Notes: a model not told the origin generated them from the letters alone. 64,000 nucleotides of DNA from Gammaproteobacteria bacterium (GCA_024235095.1 JACKNC010000001.1:1773501-1837500), one strand, 5' to 3'; shown: positions 16,340-25,279, numbered from the stretch's first letter. Numbers and translations: made by a program.

Positions 16340-17740
16340 CTAGTGCGCGCCCCGGCCCCACAGCACGGTATGCACCGTCTGCAACAGGATCACGATGTCG
16401 AAAAAGAAACTGTAATTCTTAATGTAGTACATGTCGTACTGCAATTTTTCGCGGGCGTCTTCCTCGGATGCGCCATAGGGATAACAAATCTGCGCCCAGC
16501 CGGTGATGCCGGGCTTGACCATGTGGCGCATTGAATAGAAAGGGATTTTTTTGGCCAGTTCGGCAACAAATTGCGGTCGTTCCGGGCGCGGCCCTACAAA
16601 GCTCATATCGCCGCGCAATACATTAAACAGCTGCGGCAACTCATCAATGCGGGTATCGCGCAGCACAGCGCCGACCCGGGTAATCCGACTGTCGTTGGCC
16701 TGCGCCCAGCGCGCCACGCCATCTTTTTCCGCATCGGTTCGCATACTACGAAACTTGATCACCTCGAACAGATCATCATTCAAACCAACCCGGGTTTGCC
16801 GATAGAGAATCGGTCCGCGAAATCCCGACTCGATCCAGATCGCCAGGGTCGCGCCCAACATCAACGGCCAGGCCAATGCGAGCAGGATTAAACTGACGGC
16901 AATATCGAACAACCGTTTCAAAGTTTCCTCGATCAAGGCCCGGCGAAACCCATCCGCGAAAATCAGGTTGCTAGGTCGCAAGGCATCGAGTTGGATCTTG
17001 CCGGTCTCCTGCTCGTAGAAATGCAGGAAACCGCTAATGCGAAATCCCTGAATTTTACATTCCAGAACCTGATCGATGGGAAACCCTTTGCGCCGATCGT
17101 CCAGCGCCACTACAATTTCGTCAATCCGCAAGCGATCTGCTAAATCAGACAGATGGCCAGACGCTTCAAGCAAATCACTTGCTGGAACACGTAAATTCTC
17201 GTCTTCATGAAGCCGCACATAACCGGCGATCAGAAAACTGGTATTCGCATCCTGTTGCATCTCCTGGATACGACTAGCGTTTTGACCTACGCCCAGCACC
17301 AGTACCCGGCGTTTGAGCGCTTCGCGATCAGACGCTTCAAAGAATAAAAAACGCAACAATAAAATACCGAAAAAGGCGATGACAAAGCTCAGACTGAACT
17401 CACCGCGCCCCAGAGACAGGTCTGGAAACAAATAATACGCCAGCGTCATCGTAAACAGGCCGACCAGAAAGCTGACGCCAATGCGCAACAGCATATCCCC
17501 CCGGCCGCTCCAGAAGTTGCGCTCATACAAACCCATCGCGGTCATAATGGATAACATGACCCCAACAAAAACCAGCGCGCTTGGAGCTACTTCGCTCAGA
17601 GGCGGCGCGATGCTTTGCTCGGTGAGCGCCATCAGGCGCAAGGAGCGGCCAAAATAGATCGACCAGAACAGAAAGAGCATCTCGGCGGCTAGTAGCGTCA
17701 GGAATGCCCGGGAAACATAATGTCTGAATAGACGGATCAT
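16340..17740 (-). CDS. PEP-CTERM/XrtA-type polyprenyl sugar-phosphate transferase
   Basis: A 466-residue membrane enzyme of the TIGR03013 type, which loads the first sugar phosphate onto undecaprenyl phosphate for exopolysaccharide. N-terminal 1-120 has four or five membrane segments, 130-250 a nucleotide-binding-like region (VLVLGVGQNASRI), and 270-466 the bacterial sugar transferase domain with KRLFDIAVSLILL, YRQTRVGLN, KFRSMRTDAE and GDMSFVGPRPERPQFV. The ATG at 17740 (MIRLFRHYVSRAF) matches family N-termini; an in-frame ATG 54 bases upstream gives an atypical extension. Stop is 18 bp before prsK, same strand. Confidence 0.9.
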   Translation of the reverse strand: MIRLFRHYVSRAFLTLLAAEMLFLFWSIYFGRSLRLMALTEQSIAPPLSEVAPSALVFVGVMLSIMTAMGLYERNFWSGRGDMLLRIGVSFLVGLFTMTLAYYLFPDLSLGRGEFSLSFVIAFFGILLLRFLFFEASDREALKRRVLVLGVGQNASRIQEMQQDANTSFLIAGYVRLHEDENLRVPASDLLEASGHLSDLADRLRIDEIVVALDDRRKGFPIDQVLECKIQGFRISGFLHFYEQETGKIQLDALRPSNLIFADGFRRALIEETLKRLFDIAVSLILLALAWPLMLGATLAIWIESGFRGPILYRQTRVGLNDDLFEVIKFRSMRTDAEKDGVARWAQANDSRITRVGAVLRDTRIDELPQLFNVLRGDMSFVGPRPERPQFVAELAKKIPFYSMRHMVKPGITGWAQICYPYGASEEDAREKLQYDMYYIKNYSFFFDIVILLQTVHTVLWGRGAH

Positions 17741-17899
17741 AGGGTGCTTGATGCAAATTGATCGGAATCGGTTAGAGCCGGTCGAAACCCGCATTTTGGT
17801 GGAAAGCAGTTACGCTCCCGCCATTATTCCTCTCCTGTGTACGTTCTATACTAATCCTATACTCGTACTAATTAAATCATTGTGAATGGAGCATGATCG

Positions 17900-19177
17900 A
17901 TGTTTGACCTCGCTACGACCCGTATCGGGATTATCGGCCTCGGTTACGTAGGGTTGCCGCTGGCCGTCGAATTTGGCCAGCATTTTCCTACCTTCGGCTT
18001 GGACATCAATCAGGCGCGCATTCGAGAATTACAGGCGGGAGTCGACAATACGCTGGAAGTGACGACTGAGGAACTCCGTCAGGCCCACCAGCTGCGCTAT
18101 ACCGACAGCCCGGAGGATTTGGCGAATTGTAATGTGTATATCATTACCGTTCCCACCCCCGTGGATGAGTATAGACGTCCCGACTTTGCTCCGTTGATCG
18201 GCGCCAGCACCACAGTGGGCCGGTTGCTCAAGCCCGGTGATGTAGCGATTTATGAATCAACCGTGTACCCGGGGGCCACCGAGGAAGTGTGTGTGCCAAT
18301 CCTGGAGCGGGAGTCAGGATTGCGCTTCAACGGCGATTTTTTCGCCGGCTACAGTCCCGAGCGCATCAATCCTGGTGACAAAGAGCATCGCCTGACCACC
18401 ATTCGCAAGATTACCGCTGGCTCCACGCCTCAAGCAGCGGAATTCGTGGACGCTTTATATCGATCCATCATTACCGCCGGCACCCATCCGGCCTCCAGCA
18501 TCCGGGTAGCGGAAGCGGCCAAAGTGATTGAAAACACCCAACGGGATGTCAATATCGCCCTGATCAACGAGTTGGCGCTGCTGTTCAACCGATTGGGCAT
18601 CGACACTGAAGAAGTGTTGCTGGCGGCGGGCAGCAAATGGAATTTTCTGCCGTTCCGCCCAGGTCTGGTCGGCGGTCACTGCATCGGCGTCGATCCCTAC
18701 TATTTGACGCACAAAGCCCAGGAGATCGGTTATCACCCGGAAATGATTCTGGCTGGGCGGCGAGTTAACGACGGCATGGGCGCCTACGTCGTGCAGCGAG
18801 TGGTCAAGCTGATGAACCAGCGGCGAATTCCGGTCATGGACGCCAAAGTTCTGATCATGGGTTTGACCTTCAAGGAAAATTGTCCCGATTTGCGCAATAC
18901 CCGGGTGGTGGATATTGTCCACGATCTGCGCGACTACAACGCCCAAGTGGATGTTTACGATCCCTGGGTCAATCCCGAGGAAGCCCGGCATGAGTATGGC
19001 GTTGAGTTGGTCAGTCAACCGCAAGCCGGGCATTACGACGCTATCATCCTGGCGGTCGCTCACCGGCAGTTTCGAGAACTGGGTGCTGAGGGCATTCGGG
19101 CGCTGGGCAAGCCGGGGGCGGTGTTATTTGACGTGAAATACCTGTTGCCTATGGGTTCAGCGGACGGGCGGCTATGA
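17900..19177 (+). CDS. nucleotide sugar dehydrogenase, TviB/WbpA type
   Basis: A 425-residue NAD-dependent UDP-sugar 6-dehydrogenase. The N-terminal Rossmann motif is GIIGLGYVGLPLAVEFG, the catalytic segment is GLVGGHCIGVDPYYL with Cys, and TFKENCPDLRNT marks the UDP-binding domain; these match the group acting on UDP-N-acetylhexosamines (Vi antigen TviB). GGAG at 17887-17890 precedes the ATG. It overlaps the following epimerase by 4 bp (ATGA), so both act together to supply a uronic-acid sugar nucleotide, probably to the polysaccharide made through the divergent sugar transferase. Confidence 0.92.
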   Translation: MFDLATTRIGIIGLGYVGLPLAVEFGQHFPTFGLDINQARIRELQAGVDNTLEVTTEELRQAHQLRYTDSPEDLANCNVYIITVPTPVDEYRRPDFAPLIGASTTVGRLLKPGDVAIYESTVYPGATEEVCVPILERESGLRFNGDFFAGYSPERINPGDKEHRLTTIRKITAGSTPQAAEFVDALYRSIITAGTHPASSIRVAEAAKVIENTQRDVNIALINELALLFNRLGIDTEEVLLAAGSKWNFLPFRPGLVGGHCIGVDPYYLTHKAQEIGYHPEMILAGRRVNDGMGAYVVQRVVKLMNQRRIPVMDAKVLIMGLTFKENCPDLRNTRVVDIVHDLRDYNAQVDVYDPWVNPEEARHEYGVELVSQPQAGHYDAIILAVAHRQFRELGAEGIRALGKPGAVLFDVKYLLPMGSADGRL

Positions 19178-20181
19178 AAATCTTGGTGACTGGCAGCGCT
19201 GGTTTCATCGGTTCAGCGTTGTCCCAGCGACTGCTGGAACGCGGCGATGAGGTCGTCGGTTTTGATAATCTCAATGATTATTATGACGTAAACCTGAAGC
19301 AGGCGCGGTTGGCCCGCTTACAAGCGTATCCGGGATTCACGGAGGTGCGGGCCAATCTGGAGGACCGGACGACGCTGACAGAGACGTTTGCCCAGCGTTG
19401 CCCGCAGCGAGTCGTGAACCTGGCGGCTCAGGCCGGAGTGCGTTATTCGATTCAGAATCCGCACGCCTATGTCGATTCCAACCTGGTCGGCTTCGTCAAT
19501 ATCCTGGAAGCCTGCCGCCATCACGGGGTCGAGCATCTGGTCTATGCCTCGACCAGTTCGGTTTATGGCGCTAATACCCGAATGCCGTTCTCGGTGCATG
19601 ACAACGTCGATCATCCGGTCAGCCTATACGCCGCGACCAAGAAGGCGAATGAGTTGATGGCGCACACCTACAGCCATTTATACCGTCTGCCGACCACCGG
19701 CTTGCGGTTTTTCACGGTTTATGGTCCTTGGGGCCGTCCGGATATGGCGCTGTTTCTGTTCACTCGCGCCATTTTGGCGGGTGAACCTATTGATGTCTTT
19801 AATTACGGTCACCACCGGCGCGATTTCACGTATGTTGATGACATTGTCGAGGGAGTGATCCGGGTGCTGGATCGAGTGGCGACGCCCAATTCCGAGTGGT
19901 CCAGCGATGCACCTGATCCCGCCACCAGTTTAGCGCCCTATCGACTCTATAACATCGGCAGTAACCGACCGATTGAATTAATGCGCTATATTGAAGTGCT
20001 GGAAGAGTGTCTGGGACGCAAGGCCACCAAGAATCTGTTGCCGATGCAGTTAGGCGACGTGCCGGATACCTACGCTGATGTCGAGGCCCTGGTGAAAGAT
20101 GTCGGTTATCAGCCCGATACGCCGATTGAGGAAGGCGTAGCGCGTTTTGTGGCCTGGTATCGGGAGTATTACCGGGTTTAG
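19174..20181 (+). CDS. NAD-dependent epimerase, UDP-glucuronate 4-epimerase type
   Basis: A 335-residue short-chain dehydrogenase-type epimerase: GSAGFIGSALSQRLLERGD binds NAD, the catalytic Ser/Thr lies in YASTSSVYG, and Tyr/Lys in SLYAATKKANE. The segment FDNLNDYYDVNLKQARLARL and RPDMALFLFTRAI are typical of UDP-glucuronate 4-epimerases. With the preceding dehydrogenase it would yield a galacturonate-type precursor; the exact substrate cannot be fixed from sequence. Its stop is 17 bp from that of the convergent dnaQ. Confidence 0.9.
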   Translation: MKILVTGSAGFIGSALSQRLLERGDEVVGFDNLNDYYDVNLKQARLARLQAYPGFTEVRANLEDRTTLTETFAQRCPQRVVNLAAQAGVRYSIQNPHAYVDSNLVGFVNILEACRHHGVEHLVYASTSSVYGANTRMPFSVHDNVDHPVSLYAATKKANELMAHTYSHLYRLPTTGLRFFTVYGPWGRPDMALFLFTRAILAGEPIDVFNYGHHRRDFTYVDDIVEGVIRVLDRVATPNSEWSSDAPDPATSLAPYRLYNIGSNRPIELMRYIEVLEECLGRKATKNLLPMQLGDVPDTYADVEALVKDVGYQPDTPIEEGVARFVAWYREYYRV

Positions 20182-20197
20182 AGGGCCTTGCCGAATT

Positions 20198-20923
20198 TCA
20201 TGTTGTCTCCAATCGCCGCCACACGCATGACCCGCCGCTGGTCTTGTCCAGCATTTCCAGATAGCGGGCATGTTCTGTCTGTTCCTGGGTATCGGCATGG
20301 AGCACCGGCAACGGCGAACGGTTGCGGGGTCGCGTCGTCCGTCGAGTCGACTCATGGCGTTGCGCCGTTGCCGCACTCTCCCGAATAAACAATGAATCCT
20401 GCTGGCGGGTCATCGCCAGATACACGTCGGCCAGAATCTCCGCATCCAGCAATGCGCCATGCAAAGTACGCTGGGTGTTATCGACGTTGTAGCGCTTACA
20501 CAATGCATCCAGGTTATTGCGCTGACCCGGATGGCGCTGCCGGGCCAACAGCAAAGTGTCCTCAACCTTGCAAAGATTCTCGATCAGAAGGTGACCACGC
20601 CCACAGCGTTGCAACTCGTGGTTAAGGAAACCCACGTCGAAAGGCGCATTGTGAATAATCAATTCCGCATCCCGGACGAACCCCAGGAATGCATCGGCGA
20701 CATCGGCAAAACGCGGTTGGTTGATGAGAAATTCGTTGGTAATGCCATGAACCTTGATCGCTTCCTCATCGATCAATCGATCCGGTTGCAAATACACATG
20801 AAAACGTTGGTCAGTCGGTCGCCGGTTCAAGAGTTCCAGACAGCCGATTTCAATGACCCGATGCCCTTGATTGGGATCGAGGCCGGTTGTTTCCGTATCG
20901 AGGACGACTTGTCGGGTTGGCAT
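20198..20923 (-). CDS. dnaQ: DNA polymerase III epsilon subunit (3'-5' proofreading exonuclease)
   Basis: A 241-residue proofreading subunit. The exonuclease motifs are ExoI LDTETTGLDP, ExoII HNAPFDVGFLNHEL and ExoIII HGALLDAEILADVYL. After about residue 190 a variable Arg/Ser-rich linker precedes a C-terminal segment for alpha-subunit contact. It lies 1 bp after rnhA on the same strand, the conserved rnhA-dnaQ pair (divergent in E. coli, tandem here). Confidence 0.95.
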   Translation of the reverse strand: MPTRQVVLDTETTGLDPNQGHRVIEIGCLELLNRRPTDQRFHVYLQPDRLIDEEAIKVHGITNEFLINQPRFADVADAFLGFVRDAELIIHNAPFDVGFLNHELQRCGRGHLLIENLCKVEDTLLLARQRHPGQRNNLDALCKRYNVDNTQRTLHGALLDAEILADVYLAMTRQQDSLFIRESAATAQRHESTRRTTRPRNRSPLPVLHADTQEQTEHARYLEMLDKTSGGSCVWRRLETT

Positions 20924-20924
20924 A

Positions 20925-21410
20925 TCAGTTCACCGCTGAAGTCATGGTCAATCGCGCTGGGGAAATCGCTGCCCGCGCCAGCGCGTCCACCCGCTCGTTT
21001 TCCGGATGCCCGCTATGGCCACGCACCCACTCCCACTCGACCTGGTGTGGAGTCAGCGCGGTTTCCAAACGCTGCCAAAGATCGATATTTTTGACCGGCT
21101 GGCGGTCGGTGGTTTGCCAGCCGCGCCGTTTCCAGCCCGCCAACCATTCAGTAACGCCTTTCATCACATATTGGCTGTCGGTGCAAATCCGCACCCGCAC
21201 CGGACGCTTTAATGCTTCCAGACCGTGAATGACCGCCAGTAGCTCCATGCGATTGTTGGTGGTCTGTGGTTCGCCGCCGGACAATTCCCGTTCCTTCCTT
21301 TTATAACGCAACAATGCCCCCCAACCACCCGGTCCGGGGTTGCCAGAGCAGGCGCCATCGGTAAACAATGTCACCTGCTCGCTGGAGAAATCTGCGATTG
21401 CATCGTTCAA
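20925..21410 (-). CDS. rnhA: ribonuclease HI
   Basis: A 161-residue RNase HI that cleaves RNA in RNA-DNA hybrids. Catalytic carboxylates are in FTDGACSGNPGPGGWG (Asp), TNNRMELLAVIHG (Glu), CTDSQYVMKG (Asp) and HPENERVDALA (Asp), with the catalytic-loop His in RGHSGHPEN. It starts 22 bp from the divergent mraZ start, so both promoters must lie partly inside the opposite gene or further away. Probably co-transcribed with dnaQ. Confidence 0.96.
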   Translation of the reverse strand: MNDAIADFSSEQVTLFTDGACSGNPGPGGWGALLRYKRKERELSGGEPQTTNNRMELLAVIHGLEALKRPVRVRICTDSQYVMKGVTEWLAGWKRRGWQTTDRQPVKNIDLWQRLETALTPHQVEWEWVRGHSGHPENERVDALARAAISPARLTMTSAVN

Positions 21411-21432
21411 TTTGTTTGCTTTTCGCTACGTT

Positions 21433-21948
21433 ATGACAAATTTTCTGGGTGAATTTGAATGCCGGCTCGACGCCAAGGCTCGAATGGCCCTACCAGCAGC
21501 ACTGAGAAAACAGCTTCCCCCGGAAGCCGGAGAGCGTTTTGTCATCAATCGTGGATTTGAGCAATACCTCGCGCTGTATCCATTCACCGAATGGCAAAGA
21601 ATTACCGCTGAACTTAACCGGCTCAATCTGTTCGTCAGAAAAAATCGTGAGTTTGTCCGCTATTTCCACCGGGGCGCAACAGAGCTTGAGCTGGATAGTC
21701 ATGGCCGTTTGCTGTTGCCCCGGCGACTGCTGAGCTATGCCGGCATTCAGGATACCGTGATTTTACTAGCCTATGCCAACCGTATTGAATGCTGGGATCC
21801 GGCCCTGTACGAAAACCTGTTGTCCGATGAGCCAGCGGATTTCGCCCGGTTGGCCGAGGAAATTATGGGGAATGCGGATCATCCAGAGCAAGAGGGATTG
21901 CCAGGGTTCGGCCAGTTCCCGTTGATGCCGCCGGATTCGCGGCATTAA
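21433..21948 (+). CDS. mraZ: MraZ-family transcriptional regulator, outside dcw cluster
   Basis: A 171-residue protein with two AbrB-like MraZ repeats: FLGEFECRLDAKARMALPAA (residues 3-22) and ATELELDSHGRLLLPRRLL. MraZ normally heads the division and cell wall cluster, where it represses its own operon and mraW; no such gene is nearby here. The string FVINRGFEQYLALYP and the RxFHRGATELELD form remind me more of MraZ from Bacteroidetes than of proteobacterial ones, suggesting transfer. The ATG at 21433 begins MTNFLGEF; upstream codons overlap rnhA. Confidence 0.85.
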   Translation: MTNFLGEFECRLDAKARMALPAALRKQLPPEAGERFVINRGFEQYLALYPFTEWQRITAELNRLNLFVRKNREFVRYFHRGATELELDSHGRLLLPRRLLSYAGIQDTVILLAYANRIECWDPALYENLLSDEPADFARLAEEIMGNADHPEQEGLPGFGQFPLMPPDSRH

Positions 21949-21968
21949 GTTGGACAAATCGGTTCTGC

Positions 21969-23813
21969 TCAACTCACGGCCCCTAGCGTCAGCACGTAAC
22001 CCCCCGCGACCAGCAGCTCACCCGGTTTCGCCTCGGTTGCGGTATTCACGCCCGGCGCCAGCACATCGAGCAGATCGCCGGACGGCGTCAGTCGGTAAAC
22101 GGGCATGTTCTGGCTTTCCAGCTGCGCCCACCAGCCATCGCGACGCACTTGCAGGCGCAGGTGGCGGCGCGACAGGCCCAGATATTCGGCGCTAATCCCG
22201 ACCGTTTTAGCTGGGTTGCCGTCCCAGCGCAACGACCGAGGGTCCGCCAGCAGCCGTGGAGCGATATCTGCTTCCGAACCGCGTCCAAAACTGACGGCCC
22301 GTTCTCGCGGCACGGGCAGCGTTAATGGCGTTGGCAAGCGTAACCAGCCCAGATAATGCGCGGCCATCGGGCCAGGAACGCCATACAGTTCCAATTCCAG
22401 TTCTGGAAAAGGCCGCCATACGCTGGGCAAATCCAGCGGCGTCGACAGTCCCGCGACTTCGCCAAAAACCTGATCAGCGCTGTCAATGCGCAACCAGGCC
22501 ACTGCCTCCGGATGATGGTCCGGCGCCAAGCTGCCTGCCCGGTTGAAGCTCAGCCGCCAATCGCTGATTCCAGCGGACGCATAGGTCGACAGGCGTTGCA
22601 AGGCGACTCCGGACACTTGCAGAGAGGCAGCCGGTCGTCGGGGAATCCAGGTCTGTTGATCTACTGCTGGCGCGGGCAACGGTAGTGTCGGGTGCGGAGC
22701 GGGAGGCTCCAGGGGGTTTTTAGGTTCATCCTCCCTCCCTGTATCTTCTGCTATCAGGGGGGCAGGCGTGTTGACTGACGATGAAGCAACGATTGGCTCT
22801 TCGAACTCGACTGGGATACCGAAAACCGGTTCGCGACGTCCCCAGGGGTCGATCCGGGGATAATCCTCGTCGGGTGGTAACCGTTCAGTCCCCCCCTTTG
22901 GTAAAGGGGGAAAGTGAACGTCTACGTCGGGTGAATTTACATACTCCACGGATTCCACAGCGGATTCTGACGGTTCCTGCTCCGGGGCATCCACGGGTTC
23001 ATCATCGAGTTGCGGGAGCGACAGCGTTTGCTGGACCACCGGCTCCTGTTTGACGGGTGACTCCTCAACGCCGGACAATGCCGCGACCCATAACCGTAAA
23101 CCGCGACCCCGCCGATCGCGCGCCAGAAAGCGACCACTACCATCTCCGGTCACAGTCAGACACGCTGGTGGTTCCGCCACTACATCCACGGCGATCGGCG
23201 GCCCAGGCCGTAACATCAACAGCACGGATTCGCCACTTATAAAAGGCCAGGCCGTAACCACCATACTGCTGGCCCGCCGGTCGCCATTTAACAACGTCAA
23301 GCGCTGACCGGGATAGATCAGTCCCAGTTGCCGCCATTCACTCTGACGATCGGTCGCCGTATCGATGCGAAACAAGGGGCTTTCGCCATACACCGGAATG
23401 TGGATCGCCCGACCGAACAGAAATTGCACTTCGCCGGACCGTAAGCTTGTATCCGGCTCCACCCGATAGCGAATCGCGGTCTCTTCGGCCAGATAGCGGC
23501 CTAGTTCCTGCTCGTGCAGACGCTGCAACTCGCGCAGCAGCGTACGCCGCCCGAAACTGTCCTCCAGCCGGTCATCGCGGATGTAATCGCGTTCAGGAAT
23601 CCGGATAACGATCTGGCTGTAGCGGGTTTCCTTGCGTTGACGGGCGCGGGGGGTGCGGGGATGACGCTTGAGCGCTTCCATCAAGCATACGCCCTCCTGC
23701 CCGCCGCGAACCCGCTCCCAGAGCAGTTCAGCGTTGAAGACGTCCGGAACCTTGCGCAGAGTCGCGCAAATCACATAGTCGGATGCAACCAGCGCATCAA
23801 GATGGGTGGCCAT
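21969..23813 (-). CDS. FHA-domain protein with FhaA-like N-terminus
   Basis: A 614-residue soluble protein. Residues about 65-170 (RYSQIVIRIPERDYIRDD... LRSGEVQFLFGRAIHIPV) resemble the DUF3662 domain at the start of actinobacterial FhaA. A Pro/Glu-rich linker covers about 260-390. The C-terminal ~110 residues form an FHA domain, with FGRGSEAD (Gly-Arg) and YLGLSRRHLRL (Ser-x-x-His) as phosphothreonine-binding motifs. FHA proteins read Thr-phosphorylation, but no kinase gene lies nearby. The ATG at 23813 has GAGAG upstream. Nineteen linker codons come from an inserted palindromic element at 22877-22924. Confidence 0.75.
   Translation of the reverse strand: MATHLDALVASDYVICATLRKVPDVFNAELLWERVRGGQEGVCLMEALKRHPRTPRARQRKETRYSQIVIRIPERDYIRDDRLEDSFGRRTLLRELQRLHEQELGRYLAEETAIRYRVEPDTSLRSGEVQFLFGRAIHIPVYGESPLFRIDTATDRQSEWRQLGLIYPGQRLTLLNGDRRASSMVVTAWPFISGESVLLMLRPGPPIAVDVVAEPPACLTVTGDGSGRFLARDRRGRGLRLWVAALSGVEESPVKQEPVVQQTLSLPQLDDEPVDAPEQEPSESAVESVEYVNSPDVDVHFPPLPKGGTERLPPDEDYPRIDPWGRREPVFGIPVEFEEPIVASSSVNTPAPLIAEDTGREDEPKNPLEPPAPHPTLPLPAPAVDQQTWIPRRPAASLQVSGVALQRLSTYASAGISDWRLSFNRAGSLAPDHHPEAVAWLRIDSADQVFGEVAGLSTPLDLPSVWRPFPELELELYGVPGPMAAHYLGWLRLPTPLTLPVPRERAVSFGRGSEADIAPRLLADPRSLRWDGNPAKTVGISAEYLGLSRRHLRLQVRRDGWWAQLESQNMPVYRLTPSGDLLDVLAPGVNTATEAKPGELLVAGGYVLTLGAVS
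22868..22933. mobile_element. palindromic C6/G6 MITE, short copy, with 9-bp TSD
   Basis: A 48-bp insert (22877-22924) between direct repeats CGTCGGGTG (22868-22876 and 22925-22933). Its left end GTAACCGTTCAGTCCCCCCC is identical to that of the element at 5305, and it has one CCCCC-TTTGGTAAA-GGGGG palindrome. Insert plus duplication is 57 bp, exactly 19 codons, so the host reading frame is kept. Confidence 0.85.
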
Positions 23814-23935
23814 GATTCTCTCAATCGTAAGCTGGGCGTCAAAATGGATTCGATTCGTCCCTGTCCGACCGGGTTCGCAACCAAACTCGCATGAGGTCCG
23901 CCGCAAGAGCGCCAGGGTCTTGATTAAAGGGCGGA

Positions 23936-24688
23936 TCAGACCGCTTCCAGCGTCGGAATCACCTGGGCCAGCAACCGTTTAACCTGGTCCATACCGCTGG
24001 CCAGATTCCGTTCGATTTCCGCCATGGTGATTGGCCCGGATGACTTGCCTGCCGCCCAGTTGGCCACCACTGCGCAGGCGGCGTAAGATAAACCCAACTC
24101 GCGGGCCAACGCTGCTTCCGGCATTCCCGTCATGCCGACCATATCGCAGCCATCCCGCTCCATCCGGCGGATTTCCGCCGCCGTCTCCAGGCGCGGCCCT
24201 TGAGTTGCGCCATAAGCGCATGATTCATGAGCAGTCATCCCCAGGTTGCGGGCGGTCTGAATCAGCTTTTCCCTGAGTGCAGAGCAGTACGGCTCGGTAA
24301 AGTCGATATGAGTGACCTCCTTCAGATTATCTTCGAAGAAGGTGCTATGCCGGCCCCAGGTGTAATCCACGATTTGATCAGGAAAAGCCAGCCTGCCAGG
24401 TTCCATGTCGGCGCGAATGCCGCCAACCGCCGCAGTCGCGAGCACCTGTTTGACGCCAATGTGATGCAAAACCCAGAGATTAGCCCGGTAATTGATCCGG
24501 TGTGGCGGCAAAGTATGGTGTTGGCCATGCCGGGACAGAAACACCACCTTCCGTCCGCTGAGTTCACCGTAAATCAACGGACTGGAAGGTTCGCCATAGG
24601 GAGTAGACAAGGTTTCCCGGTGAGTGATCTTCAGGGTATCCAGAGTTGTGAGGCTAGTGCCTCCGATAATAGCGATCGTCGGTGTCAT
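23936..24688 (-). CDS. S-methyl-5'-thioinosine/thioadenosine phosphorylase
   Basis: A 250-residue purine nucleoside phosphorylase of the MTAP/MTIP group, recovering purine base and methylthioribose-1-phosphate from the polyamine by-product. Motifs are IIGGTSL at the phosphate site, LSRHGQHHTLPPHRINYRAN, and TQGPRLETAAEIRRMERDGCDMVGMTGMPEA at the base site. Position next to hpt and nagZ is the order seen with the Pseudomonas MTIP gene, which favours methylthioinosine as substrate, with salvage of the released hypoxanthine by the neighbouring hpt. Confidence 0.92.
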   Translation of the reverse strand: MTPTIAIIGGTSLTTLDTLKITHRETLSTPYGEPSSPLIYGELSGRKVVFLSRHGQHHTLPPHRINYRANLWVLHHIGVKQVLATAAVGGIRADMEPGRLAFPDQIVDYTWGRHSTFFEDNLKEVTHIDFTEPYCSALREKLIQTARNLGMTAHESCAYGATQGPRLETAAEIRRMERDGCDMVGMTGMPEAALARELGLSYAACAVVANWAAGKSSGPITMAEIERNLASGMDQVKRLLAQVIPTLEAV

Positions 24689-24721
24689 AGCGTGATACCT
24701 CGTTAGGCAACGATTATGCGC

Positions 24722-25279
24722 TCAATCACGAATCGCGTAGATCCCCGGCAGTTGCCGCCAATACTCTTTATAGTCCATGCCACAACCGAACACGTAGCGG
24801 TCCGGGATTTCCAGACCGATGAAGTCGACCGTTAATCCTGCAACCTTCCGATCATGTTGCTTATTGACCAGCACCGCGCTATAGGTCTCCATCGCGCCTT
24901 GCCGACGCACTTCTTCAACGATGGCTTTGAGGGTATCGCCTTCATCGAAAATATCGTCGACCACCAATACGACCCGACCCTCTACAGCCGGACGTGGCTG
25001 GGCAACCCAGTCAATCTCGCCGCCCCGAGTGCCGCTGCGATAGCGGGTGGCATGCACGTAACCGACTTGCAAAGGAAATGGCAAGCGCGCCAGGAGTTGC
25101 GCGGTGGGAATGAACGCGCCATTCATCACCATCAACACCAGCGGATCGCGCTGTTCCAGACGGGCGGTCACTTGAGTGGCCAAGCGATCCAGGGCGGACT
25201 GCACCTGTTCGGGCGAAAAGAGCCGCTCTGCATCGCGTAATACGGCAAGCGCCTGTTCAGGGGTAATAGTCGAGGACAT
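24722..25279 (-). CDS. hpt: hypoxanthine-guanine phosphoribosyltransferase
   Basis: A 185-residue purine salvage enzyme. The PRPP-binding motif is LVVDDIFDEGDTL, the flexible-loop region RYRSGTRGGEIDW follows VGYVHAT, and the C-terminal FIGLEIPDRYVFGCGMDY binds base. It lies between the nucleoside phosphorylase and nagZ, all minus strand, with spacings of 33 and 55 bp, suggesting one transcript coupling methylthioinosine cleavage to recapture of hypoxanthine. Confidence 0.93.
   Translation of the reverse strand: MSSTITPEQALAVLRDAERLFSPEQVQSALDRLATQVTARLEQRDPLVLMVMNGAFIPTAQLLARLPFPLQVGYVHATRYRSGTRGGEIDWVAQPRPAVEGRVVLVVDDIFDEGDTLKAIVEEVRRQGAMETYSAVLVNKQHDRKVAGLTVDFIGLEIPDRYVFGCGMDYKEYWRQLPGIYAIRD

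Noticed and set aside
17741..17899. Possible sigma-54 promoter between the sugar transferase and dehydrogenase
   Set aside because: No GG-N10-GC core with proper context could be found; TATACT repeats near 17850-17867 are only weak sigma-70-like boxes.
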